From Nymphaea colorata (lineage: Eukaryota; Streptophyta; Magnoliopsida; Nymphaeales; Nymphaeaceae), in the NCBI RefSeq assembly GCF_008831285.2, contig NW_022205108.1, positions 55,861 to 119,860 on the forward strand: DNA of 64,000 nt, given 5' to 3'. Both the position numbers and the translations under genes were made by a program. Under the pieces are notes generated by a model that worked only from the letters and a program-made list of their open reading frames with translations, did not search any database and had not been told where the DNA came from. Position 1 is the first letter of the stretch. Every line of letters starts with the position of its first letter. Of the stretch, positions 54,547 to 64,000 are shown in pieces.

Positions 54547-56600
54547 TCATGACTGGCGGTATGGCTTCATTTCGGTAAGGATCAAGGTCATATGGTCGGT
54601 AATATCCAACAAATCTGAGGTTATCTTTTTGCAGACCACCTGATTGTTTTCCTTTTCAGTAAAGAAGCTCAATTACAACTTCTTCACAACCTCTGAAATT
54701 GCATTAATCTGCATCAAGGTTTAAGTCTTTATCATATCTACATATGACTTTTATCATTATTCTTTAGTCGTTTGATTTGCGAAGCTTTTATACTTTGTCG
54801 TTACATGATTTGATTTCTGTCATGAGGTCGGTTTTGATTGATTAAATCATTTTGTTTGGACGGTTATTGATTCAGCTGATTGCGTTCTTTGATTTTACAT
54901 TCGCTCATTGCATAATCTCTTTAAAGATTAATCAATAAGCGATCGTAGCTTGGTTATTTAAGCTGAAGCTTGTTAGGATGTTTTCTCCTGTTTGGATATA
55001 GATTTGTTGATTTCAGCTATCTTCGATTATGTGTGACGATGAACTGCACTGATTTTCTCTTATAGATTGCTATTGGTTTTCTATATTTGATCAAAGAGAG
55101 CTTCTTTAGGAGTTATTGAGATTTTTTATTCTAATCATCAAGTAACTACAATTGTTCATTAACTAATGCTCCAGTTTTTCCATCTAGCCCACCATCTTTT
55201 GAATGCTGTTGTACTTTTACTGCAGTTTTCTTATTTAAATTGGCTTATTAATTGGATCTTAATCTCATTCCTTCAAAATCTTTAATTTTACTCTCTATTT
55301 CAAGCTTCATCTTATCGATCATTTCTATGTGAGAAGCCCTTGATTTAATCACTTATCCTAAGATTTCCATCTTCTGCTTGTACCCATTTTCGCTCATCTT
55401 TCTATTTATGTCTTAAAATTTAGCCTTTGTTTATTCCTACTTTTTTCTTATTTATGCTTATCTCTTAGGATTTATTTCAGCTTTCTCGTCTCTTGCTTTA
55501 ATTCTGCCCTCAAATTATACTTTAGCCTTATTGATTTCTTCAAAGCAAGCACTCCTGTCCTTTTATATTTCTACCAAAATTTCCTTTTTTATAGAATTTA
55601 TTGCCGATTCCATTTTGGAAGTCATTTTGAAGGATTCTTCTTCTGTTATTCTATCGGTCTTCCTTGTAATTTAGCTGTCAACATAAGCTTTTAGAGTTGT
55701 TGTGAAATCAATTAATTTTTTCTAAATTTCAATTGACTTTGACTTATCCTGTTCCTGCTTGGCTTTGAGACTAAGCTAATTCTTAAGGTTAAAATCAAGC
55801 AACAACCGATCATTGTAAGCTTTTAGTTTACCTTAAAACTACGTCTTTAATGACTCAACCGACTGGCTCACTTTTTTAATCTCATCTATGTTGTATTCAC
55901 TCTTCTTCTCGCAAATTCTGGCGAATTATATCTGCTATCATTAAACCCTTTTAGAGTCTATATCTGGTACTCACTGGGCTAAGTCCTTCTTTATTATTTT
56001 TATTTAAACTTTCTTTAAAATAGCCTCTTTCCTTGCGAGTTTATCAAAGCCTTTACTTATTGCTCCAGCTTGGCCTGCCTTCTTTCAATTTGCTCATATT
56101 TGGCGTTTTGTGATCTCAGTTCTTCCTTATGGAAGGAAAGATCAGTAAGAATGGTTTGCTTGAATAGGCTACTTTCCTGAGGAACTGGATAACTGTGGCG
56201 TGGAGTTAAGTTCCTTTCGTGTGAAATACCCTCATTTTTCTACTTTTACATCAATGTACATTTGGCTGGAGAAAGCCTTATTACTTAAAATTTCCAATCC
56301 GATCATTCAGTTGCCCCACGCTCTTCTCAAGTTTCAAATACGTCAACTTGAAATTCTAATTTTCGATCCTTTGTGACTCGGCAAGATTACTCAGTCTCAC
56401 CTCCAGCTGGGCTACTTTTTGCGCGGGGTCAAAATCCAAGCATTTTGAAGAGCACAAATTGTAATTTTTGGGTAGCTACACCGTCGAATTAGAAGTCTTT
56501 TTATTTTCCTTGAGATTCCTCATGCGAAATTACATCTTCTATAAAAAATAGAATAATATCAACACACCAAGAATAATCAAGAATAAGATGAGATGATCAT
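54547..56600 (-). CDS. N-terminally membrane-anchored coiled-coil protein
   Basis: Begins at or near ATG 56598-56600. Allowing one base, the first helix is LILFLIILGVLILFYFLEKM, followed by EFRMRNLKENKKTSNSTVEL, CSSKCLDFDPAQKVAQLEVR, LSNLAESQRIENENFKLTYL and about 500 more residues of Lys/Glu/Asn-rich coiled coil across 54.6-56.2 kb. It ends LELSFFTEKENNQVVCKKIT and LILTEMKPYRQS with TGA 54547-54549. Very A/T-rich, with very frequent TAA/TAG Glu codons and multiple breaks, so the middle is only approximately read. Golgin-like or tether-like architecture. The ATG overlaps the transporter's stop. Confidence 0.5.
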
Positions 56601-58106
56601 GCGAGCTTCATTTGAACCTTCTTCACACTCAACCCCTTTATGTTGATCGACATTACGGTGAATGCAATCGTGAGGATAAATGTGCACCCGCAATAGATGA
56701 ACATCATCACATACGGACTCGTCATTTGGCTTGTCACGAAGGAAAAAGCTATAATTGAACAACCAGCCAAGATCCAGTTTACCACTGAAGCTACTGTTAT
56801 TCCCTTGCTTGGCATCATGAAACCAATATATGCCCATACGCTTGATCCCAAAGTGGCTCCAAAAGTAAACATAAACGCCATTATCGAGATACAGCTCAGC
56901 AGGAGAATGTAATCCTGTGCACGACTGTTATTGGCATAAGTCGTCTCATAAAGGCAAAACAAGATGGCAATAACAGCATCAAGAAAGGCCAAGGTAAAAC
57001 CGCCAATTATTGTCATTTTTCTCCATTAAAAGTACTTCAGCATAGGAACTGAGACAAAAGTGCCGATGAGTTGAGCAATAGTAATGACTATAGGCGTGTA
57101 AAGACCGATATAGGTTTGCTGGAAGGTATAGGCCATAACGTGCCCAGCTTGAGTTACAAATGATGCTATTCCCGTTAAAACTTGCATAACTGATAAAACG
57201 ATGCCAATTGTGTAGCCCTTCTTTGTCCACTGAACTGTATTTTCGTTCATATCTTATTATCTAGTTAAAATTTCCTTTTATCTTTCCGCCAATATCTGGT
57301 CAACGAAGCTATCCGTGTAGAACATTGACAGCACTTCCCTAGCTGATTACTTCCTATTTTTCAATATGAGAGAACTGACTGATTCAGGAATGTATCCGAT
57401 GGCAATCATAAGAGCTGTATGAGACTCGGAACGATTGGGATTCCAAGCTGCACTCGCCAAAAGGTCTCATATTGCCATTCCTGCAAAACAGTATTACTAG
57501 TTATAGCGAAAGCGTCAGTAAATATAACACCTACCGTAAAGGATACAAGTACACCCAAAACAACCGATATTTGGGGATATACAGAGAATTTAGAACCATA
57601 TTATTTGGGCGTCAGCTCCGAAATATACGTCGGAATCAGTGTCATGAAGTTGCCAACCAGTACTCCCTGGAATATTCTAAATATGTATAGCGTGTAGACG
57701 TCTCCTGTCTGGATCACTCCGGTGACGACTAAATTCAATAAATTTAGAGCAATTAAATAAGTCCTAATTTATCCGCTTTTTACCTCCTCGTCAGCATCTC
57801 CATGAGATATGAAGCTGTCACCACTCCGATGGCTGCGCCGAAGGGAACTAGACCAAAGCAGGGTCCTACTCCGGACTAGGTACCCATGAATGAGCCGAAC
57901 TGTGGCGCTAGGACTTGCTGGGGACTCAATGGGGACATTTCAGTGAAGACATACCCGAAGTAAAATGTGGTAAGGCACAAAGCAACCACTCTTCCTTCGA
58001 TGGTATGCAATTCTTTCAAGCGTGGATGCGTCTTTTCGTTGATTTAGATGTCGATATCGATGTCAAGCTCGGTCAGCATCCTGCTTTTTTTTGAATTCGT
58101 GTACAT
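56597..58106 (-). CDS. major facilitator sugar-porter-type transporter
   Basis: ATG 58104-58106; acidic cytoplasmic start (MLTELDIDIDIEINEKTHPR). TM1 VVALCLTTFYFGYVF, then GVGPCFGLVPFGAAIGVVTA and SYLMEMLTRR (the G.....D..GRR loop 2-3 element, reduced), a 20-nt intron at 57764-57783, LIALNLLNLVVTGV, YIFRIFQGVLVGNFMTLIPT followed by YISELTPK (the R..QG..VG and Y..E..P signatures of sugar porters). Later helices include LSVMQVLTGIASFVTQAGHV, GGFTLAFLDAVIAILFCLY and PYVMMFIYCGCTFILTIAFT. TGA 56597-56599. Substrate not predictable; hexose or inositol are usual. A break near 57365 splits loop 6-7. Confidence 0.8.
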
Positions 58107-58185
58107 GTAAAAGTAAAACCTAATAATATAAAGATATGTGTAATTTATTGAATTTATTTATTAGATGGAGAAAAATGGATGGAGA

Positions 58186-59062
58186 TCATAGCTTTTTTGA
58201 TGATTTATTAAATTTCTTTATCTTGAATGATTTTTGGAAATCTTGACACTTTTAAAGAATCCAATCAATGCTCTTCCGGTCATTTGTAGTTCTATTTTGG
58301 TCGATTTGTGGACGTATATTCGGCTTAGGTTCCTATATCTCCATTTCTGAATCGTAGTTTTGATTTTCTATCATTTTTTTGACAATTTCTCTGAGGGCAT
58401 GCTTATCGCTTTGGATCTGGCTCCTGATTTGTTCTGGACTCTCTTAGCTATTGCATCCAAACAAATCGTTCAATCTAATGGTCTACTATTCATGCTTTTT
58501 CATGACGAACTTGTCAAACTTATCTTTGAATTATTGATCAGTGATCCATTTTTTATTTGGAGAAAATGCAGTCCTGGTAGCTGCATCTATTTTCGATTCC
58601 TCCCTTACCATTTTGTCGTCATTTGTATTGTAAAACTTGGATGAAGTTTGCGAATATTTTCTGATATTCCTATGTTTTAATTCTTCATCCATGCTGATTC
58701 GCTATTTTTCATTGTGCTGACTTCATTTTCGTGATAAGTTCCTTGGTGGTCTGATTATTGATCAATTTCTTGGCGAGATATAGTTAAAGATCACTGATGA
58801 CCTCGACATTCTTGTTCTTTTTCTGGTGTTTTTTCCCTCCAGATTTTGCGATCTTTTCAATCTATCTAATCTTGGGGAGTAAGTTGTCGGCGTTGAGGCA
58901 GAAGGGTGAATATGAGTCCGGATTGGCTACTTTAAGAAGTCGATTGCGTTAGCTGAAGAGAGAAGTAGAGCGGTTACCTAAAAATTTCCGCTTGAATTGA
59001 TGATCGAAGGGTCCGCAGAGGCTTCTTTCCGATAGCGATTTCACTATTTTTTATTCGTCCAT
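58186..59062 (-). CDS. hypothetical protein, about 290 aa
   Basis: ATG 59060-59062: MDEEKIVKSLSERSLCGPFD, a compact region (NRSTSLFSERNRLLKVANPD, SYSPFCLNADNLLPKIREIE), Lys-rich GGKKHQKKNKNVEV, ISDLELYLAKKLINNQTTKE. After one break near 58712 it continues MDEELKHRNIRKYSQTSSKF, FSPNKKWITDQEFKDKFDKF, RLNDLFGCNSEESPEQIRSQ, and a basic end to TGA 58186-58188. No family recognised. Divergent from the ATPase gene, with a 218-nt A/T-rich interval between them. Confidence 0.5.
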
Positions 59063-59280
59063 TTAAGTTTATTTATAATCATCAAAATCAATCTAAAACA
59101 AACACAGGTAATTTCCTTGAAATCCTCCCAAACGGGCAAAATGCCCAAAACCCCCTTATTTGCTTCATTCAAAAGATTAATCAAAAAAGTTGAAAATGGT
59201 CGCAAATTGGGTTTTGCGCACACAATTTATTGTGATTTTCTAACATTATGATCTAATATTTTTATTTGCAATATCTTCAA

Positions 59281-62200
59281 CATGAGCGGTCGTGGTCAAG
59301 GAGACGGCATAGAGCTCAAGGAAGCAAATGGAAAGTACGAACCCAGTGCTGAGTTCGATAGACCCAGAACCAGTACTGCCATTGCCAGATAGTTCCAATA
59401 TCTCAAGCAAAAAATTAACAATGATACCATCATTGAAAAGGAGAGGAAAATATCCAGGATGTCCAGAGGATTGAATCCCGATGCCCCCAAGCCCTACCAG
59501 CCTCCCAAACGTAACATATCCTTTATGCAGCTGCCCCCGCCAATTAAAAAGAAGCAGAGTTTAGGAAAAAGACGAAAAGGCCGGAGAGATCCAGAAAATG
59601 GATGAACACAGAATCCCATTGGAGGAACTGTGCTACAGATTTGGAATCAACCTGGAAGCAGGACTCACCACTGAGGCCGCAGTGAAGAGGAATCTCGAAG
59701 AGGGCGACAACAAATTGCCAGAAAAGGAGAGGACCCCAGCTTGGATTAGGTTCCTGAAGGAGCTGACAAACTGGTTCGCCATTATGCTCTGGATCGGCTC
59801 CATCCTCTGCATCATCACCTACATCATCCAACCATACGGCAACTTGCCCAATCTGGTCCTAGGATTTGTGCTTATCGCTGTCATCCTCATCACCGGTATC
59901 ATCACCTTCCTCCAGGCCGCCCAGTCCGAGGCCCTCATGGAGGGATTCAAGAACATGTTGCCCTCCGTCTGCAAGGTCCTCAGAGATGGCAAAATCACCC
60001 AACTTCCTGCTGAAAAACTTGTCAGAGGAGACATTGTCGAGGTCATCAGCGGAGAAAAGATCCCCGCAGACTTGAGAATCATCAAATCAACCGAAATGAA
60101 AGTCGATAACTCTGCCCTCACCGGTGAGGTTGAGCCACTCTTGAGATCTCCTGAATGCACACATCCTGATGAGCCTTTCGAGACCAAGAACATCGCCTTC
60201 TTCGGAACTCTCTGCAGAGAAGGCCGTGGCCGAGGAATCGTCATCCAAATCGGAGGAAAAACAGTAATGGGTCAAATTGCTGATTTGGCTGCCACTGGTG
60301 GAAACCAAAAATCCCCTCTCAGAGTCGAATTGGATAGATTCGTGCTCATCATTACGGTCATTGCCATCACTCTGGGTGTTGTGTTCTTCTTGCTCGCCCT
60401 CTTGGTCGTCCATTACAGCGCCCTGCAGTGCCTCATCTTCGGTATCGGCATTCTCGTGGCTAACGTCCCCGAAGGCCTCTTGGCTTGCATCACCATCTCC
60501 CTTGCCATTACTGCCAAAAAACTCTCAGAAAAGCAAGTGTTGGTCAAGAACTTAGAAGCCGTGGAGACTTTGGATCAACTTCATGCATCTGCTCAGACAA
60601 GACCGGTACCCTAACTCAAAACAAGATGACAGTGGAGAACCTTTGGATTGATGGACAAGTGGTTAGAGCCCACAGCAAAGAAGTCAAAGGAGCTGATTTC
60701 GAGTATGAATACGATGTCAACGACCCCTCCTTAAGGTCTTGCACCACACTGCCATGATTTGCAGTGAAGCCAAGTTCGACATCAGTGAAGAACAGAGAAG
60801 GCAGCCAGGATTCAAGTACATGAATGCTTCTGTCATCGGTGATGCTTCAGAAACCGCCCTCGTTAAGTTCTACCAGCCAATTGAAGAAATCACTAAAACT
60901 CGTGCCCTCTATCCCCTCGGCAAGTGCAAAGACGGATCAGAATCAAAGATGCCCTTCAACTCCACCAACAAGTACGCTCTCTCCATTGTCAAGAGCGAAG
61001 GCCAAGATCACCACTACGTTGCCTACATCAAGGGCGCCCCGAGAAGATTTGGAAATACTGCTCACGCATCCTCTATGAGGGAAAATACAAGCAAATCGAT
61101 GCCGAGGAGAAGAAGAGATTCGAAGCCGTCAACTTGAAGTTCGGAAAGAACGGAGAGAGAGTGCTTGGTTTCGCCATGCTTCCTTGAACAAGGAAATCTA
61201 CCACGCCAACTACGGCTTTGTGACTTCCACCCCTGACAACTTCAACTTCCCATGGAAAACTTCATCTTCGTCGGACTGATCTCACTTATGGATCCCCCAA
61301 GGAATCCGTGCCTTTCGCCATCAAGAAGTGCCAGTCAGCCGGTATCAAGGTCATCATGGTCACCGGTGATCAGCCACCCACAGCTGCAGCCATCGCCAAG
61401 CAAATCGGTATCATCACCATGAAGACCAACGAGGATCTTAAGGAAGAAGGCTTCGATGCTGCTGAAGCTTTAGAGCGTGCAAAAGCAATCGTTATTCACG
61501 GTGATATGATCGTGAAGGCCTACGAAGACGGTGAAGAGGAAGGAGACCGCACACTCGATCGCTGGTGCCAGAAGAAGCAGATTGTCTTCGCCAGAACCAC
61601 CCCAGCTCAAAAACTCCTGATTGTGAAAGCCAACCAACGTCTTGGAGCCATTGTGGGAGTCACTGGAGACGGAGTCAACGACAGTCCCGCCATCAAACAA
61701 GGAGATATCGGTATTTCCATGGGTATTTCCGGATCTGATGTAACTAAGGACGCTGCTGATATGATTCTGCTCAACGACGACTTCGGTTCTATCGTCGACG
61801 GTGTGGAAGAGGGCAGAAAGATCTTCGATAACCTCAAGAAGACCATCGTGTATCTTCTCACTTCCAACATGACCGAAATCTGGCCATTCATTGCTCTGGT
61901 CATCATCCAAATCCCCCTGCCCCTCTCCAACATTTTCATGTTGATCATTGCGTCGGTACCGACATCTATCCCGCCCTTTCCCTCGCCTACGAAGAAGCAG
62001 AAGTCGACATCATGACTCGTAGACCCCGTAAGCCTGATGAGCATCTCGTGTCTGCCAAACTACTGGGACACGCCTACGGAAACATGGGATAAATTGCTAC
62101 TTGTGGAGGTCTCTTCACCTACAACCTCATCATGACTTGCTACGGATTCCCCTTCTCCATCTATTTCTAACTGTTGAGCCAGCCTGCCTACATCAACACA

Positions 62201-62906
62201 GTCCCCAACCAAGGAATCCAATTCAATAACTATCTCGGAAACCCAGCAAACAACTTCGTCTTAAACAAACCCTACCTTGGCTATACTGATGCTGCGGGAA
62301 ATCCCACCTACTACGATCCAGGAGTCTGCAATCCTGCGCGCCTGCAAGCCAACCAAAACTTCCCCAACTGGCTTGCCACTGTCAACAACAATGTCGATCT
62401 CAGAGCAGTCTACGTCACCTGCTGCACCTCCAATCAGGCCTCTCTGCAGTATTGTCCTATGTTCACCTGGCCGGCCCTCTCTGCCACCGTCACCACTGTT
62501 CCCCCATCTCTGGCAACTACGTCGCCTTCACTACTGAAACCATCTACTACGCCCAGTCAGGATACTTCGTCACCATCGTCATGATCCAGTGGTCTAACGT
62601 CTTCGCCTGCAAGTCCAGAAAGGTAGCTTATTTCTTATTTAGATGACGCTCATCTACTCCGGTCCCAACAAGCACATGTTCGGCGGTGTCCTCCTCGAAA
62701 CATGTCTTTTCATCTTCCTCCTCTACACTCCAGGAGTGAACAACGTCTTCGGAGGAAGACCTTTGCCTTTCTTCCTGTTGGGTATCCCCGGACTCGGTTT
62801 TTCGATGTTGCTTTTGCTATGGGAAGAGACCAGAAAGCGACTCATGAATTGGGACTACCACGGAGACGGAACTCCTAACTGGTTCCAGCGCAGCTTATTA
62901 TGGTGA
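59281..62906 (+). CDS. P2C-type (Na+/K+-ATPase-like) cation pump, alpha subunit
   Basis: About 1204 residues once one 20-nt intron (62623-62642) and nine missing homopolymer bases are allowed. Landmarks: [20 protein letters not shown] at the N-terminus, [20 protein letters not shown] (M1), [13 protein letters not shown] (actuator loop, TGEV for TGES), [19 protein letters not shown] (M4), [17 protein letters not shown] (phosphorylated Asp), [66 protein letters not shown] (M5), [20 protein letters not shown] (M6), [15 protein letters not shown] (M8), a C-terminus ending WFQRSLLW. Pumps cations across the plasma membrane. Only three reassigned Glu codons are used (59390, 62090, 62168), and GC-ending codons dominate, which suggests high expression. 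The M6 position before VGTD is not acidic. Confidence 0.92.
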
Positions 62907-62987
62907 TTATTATCTCTTATCGCATCATCCCATTGTTCATATTGATAGGGTGGAAGATAGAAATGGCAAAAATGAGCGTTGAAGATA

Positions 62988-63788
62988 TCAATGGTTTTGG
63001 TATTTGTAGGTGTTGACGTTGGTGATGATCCAGCCGATGATGCAGAGGACTGTGTATGCGGTAGTTGTTTGGGAGAGTTCGCTATAGTTTGAGGCATTTA
63101 TGTTGTATTTGACCGCGTATGTATGGCTCACGTTGTAAATCACGTAGCTTATCGTGTAGACTATATCGTAGCTGAACTACAGATCATCTCCACCGTGCAG
63201 AGAACCAAAGATTTATAGGCGATGTCGATTTCCGAAGATAATCCTCTAAGCTTTATGAAGTCATCTGAATACAAGAATACCTACATCGTTGGTTTGCGAT
63301 CAGAAAAGAGTAAATGCTGCCAAAACTGCTGAGAATAGAGACTATCCGGATGGCTTGGTCCTCCACTCGCACCAAATCGCTGGAAACTGATCCCGACAGG
63401 TTGAGAGTTATGGTGTAAAGTAGGGCCATTCCTGCAAAAATGCCTTGGAAAAAGGTGGTGCCTTTGTTCATCTTCTCCTGCAGGCTCAGGAAAAGCAGTT
63501 TCATTTAAGTTTCGAAAGAATTCGTTGTGAAGGTGGGTTCAGAAGACTTTTATTTGGAGGACTCGAGCATGTAATTTTCGGAGATCTGCGTGAACTCTCC
63601 AGTTCTGATATCTATTTAGGTGGGGGGCTACTTTCTATGTAATAGTTGGTGGGCGTTTTGATGTTTTAATTCTTGAGGACATCGATGGAGTCGTTGTTGG
63701 GCGCTCTTAAAAATTTATAATTTTCGTCCACCTTGTCCTCCTCGTTGTAGTTGACGATGAACTCCCCGTTGGTGATGTTCTTGGGCAT
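62988..63788 (-). CDS. TMEM237-like tetraspan membrane protein next to the telomere
   Basis: Start taken at ATG 63786-63788 (MPKNITNGEFIVNYNEEDKV). An acidic/Pro-rich soluble N-terminus (YIESSPPPKEISELESSRRS) is followed after a break near 63505 by LLFLSLQEKMNKGTTFFQGI, FAGMALLYTITLNLSG, IRIVSILSSFGSIYSFLIAN, SYDIVYTISYVIYNVSHTYA and TAYTVLCIIGWIITNVNTYK, ending YQNH with TGA 62988-62990. A soluble N-terminus then four membrane segments with an F.G..AG..L first helix is the layout of TMEM237, a ciliary transition-zone protein; this is a moderate inference. An ATG further up (63858-63863, MMSGVPQE) is in another frame and would need an intron. Only about 100 nt separate the start from the telomere. 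Confidence 0.5.
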
Positions 63789-63889
63789 GCAGGAGCAATA
63801 ACTTATATGAAATGATTCTAATATATTAACGAAATATTTATTGAGGAACACCGCTCATCATCAAATAGAGTAATGGAGAGAGAGAGAAA

Positions 63890-64000
63890 GGGGTTGGGGT
63901 TGGGGTTGGGGTTGGGGTTGGGGTTGGGGTTGGGGTTGGGGTTGGGGTTGGGGTTGGGGTTGGGGTTGGGGTTGGGGTTGGGGTTGGGGTTGGGGTTGGG
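63890..64000 (+). repeat. telomere, (GGGGTT)n
   Basis: 111 nt of perfect GGGGTT hexamers, about 18.5 copies, reading G-rich 5' to 3' toward the end, which is the orientation of a right chromosome terminus. It is preceded by AGAGAGAGAAA at 63879-63889. T2G4 is the repeat of Oligohymenophorea such as Tetrahymena; hypotrich ciliates have T4G4 and Paramecium has a mixed repeat. No subtelomeric repeat array separates it from the last gene. Confidence 0.98.

Noticed and set aside
59281-62906. Programmed ribosomal frameshifting as in Euplotes
   Set aside because: Euplotes slips at AAA-TAA/TAG. Here the breaks occur in varied G, C, T and A runs without a common slip codon, and all correspond to one missing base, so sequencing error is simpler.
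1-64000. Standard-code ORFs of 60-170 codons on both strands
   Set aside because: Most are shadows or fragments of longer genes broken by TAA/TAG, which are sense codons here. Only frames with family motifs, coherent composition or intact TGA-bounded length were kept.
1-64000. Gln reading of TAA/TAG (Tetrahymena code)
   Set aside because: Would put Gln into APE, DLES, YKENIF and DQIESEI motifs where Glu is near-invariant.
1-64000. CRISPR arrays, insertion sequences, rRNA genes, viral genes
   Set aside because: No repeat-spacer pattern, terminal inverted repeats with transposase, rRNA core sequence or viral hallmark was seen.

Overview
ORGANISM. The window looks like the right end of a macronuclear chromosome of a ciliate, most likely a peritrich (Oligohymenophorea). 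(1) The last 111 bases are uninterrupted GGGGTT telomere repeats. (2) TAA and TAG occur inside almost every reading frame and TGA is the only stop. (3) At positions where protein families are near-invariant, TAA/TAG sits where glutamate is expected: DLES of casein kinase 1, APE of a cGMP-dependent kinase, IEKE, YKENIF and DQIESEI of threonyl-tRNA synthetase, and EVAG of BMS1. UAA/UAG = Glu is the peritrich nuclear code; Tetrahymena and Paramecium read these codons as Gln. I translated everything with TAA/TAG = E. Introns are tiny, 19-21 nt and mostly exactly 20 nt. Many frames are broken by single missing bases inside short homopolymers. The homologous protein resumes in the next frame, so I read these as assembly or read errors, and CDS coordinates run across them.

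LAYOUT. 1-8.6 kb, nearly all minus strand: CCHC zinc-knuckle protein (cut by the window edge), CK1-like kinase, BMS1 ribosome-assembly GTPase, RING/Tudor-like protein, a small acidic protein and a DGAT2 acyltransferase. 8.7-17.3 kb, mostly plus: a Lys-rich protein, diacylglycerol kinase, a DP (E2F partner) transcription factor, a Glu/Gln-rich protein and ThrRS, plus one minus-strand hypothetical. 17.3-29.4 kb, an unusual cluster: two membrane-anchored family 2 glycosyltransferases flank a PWWP chromatin protein and a protein made of three tandem degenerate glycosyltransferase domains; further right is a minus-strand gene that duplicates the C-terminal part of the PWWP protein. 29.4-42.4 kb: PKG, an RRM protein, Na+/H+ exchanger, HMG-box protein, the mitochondrial GTPase Miro, an oxysterol-binding protein, a tRNA-Val(CAC), and EF-hand-like proteins. 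42.5-59.1 kb: a Tul1-like membrane RING E3 ligase, a GINS/SLD5-like protein, several coiled-coil proteins, an LRR protein, two adjoining unknown genes, a type I membrane protein, a sugar-porter MFS transporter and a hypothetical. 59.3-64 kb: a P2C (Na+/K+-type) ATPase and a TMEM237-like membrane protein whose 5' end lies about 100 nt from the telomere.

HOW IT WORKS TOGETHER. Most genes are ordinary housekeeping, signalling and cytoskeletal functions packed at 30-250 nt spacing, with no operon logic. The exception is the 17-29 kb cluster, where two gene families are interleaved and duplicated. Names rest on motifs read by eye; no database search was possible.
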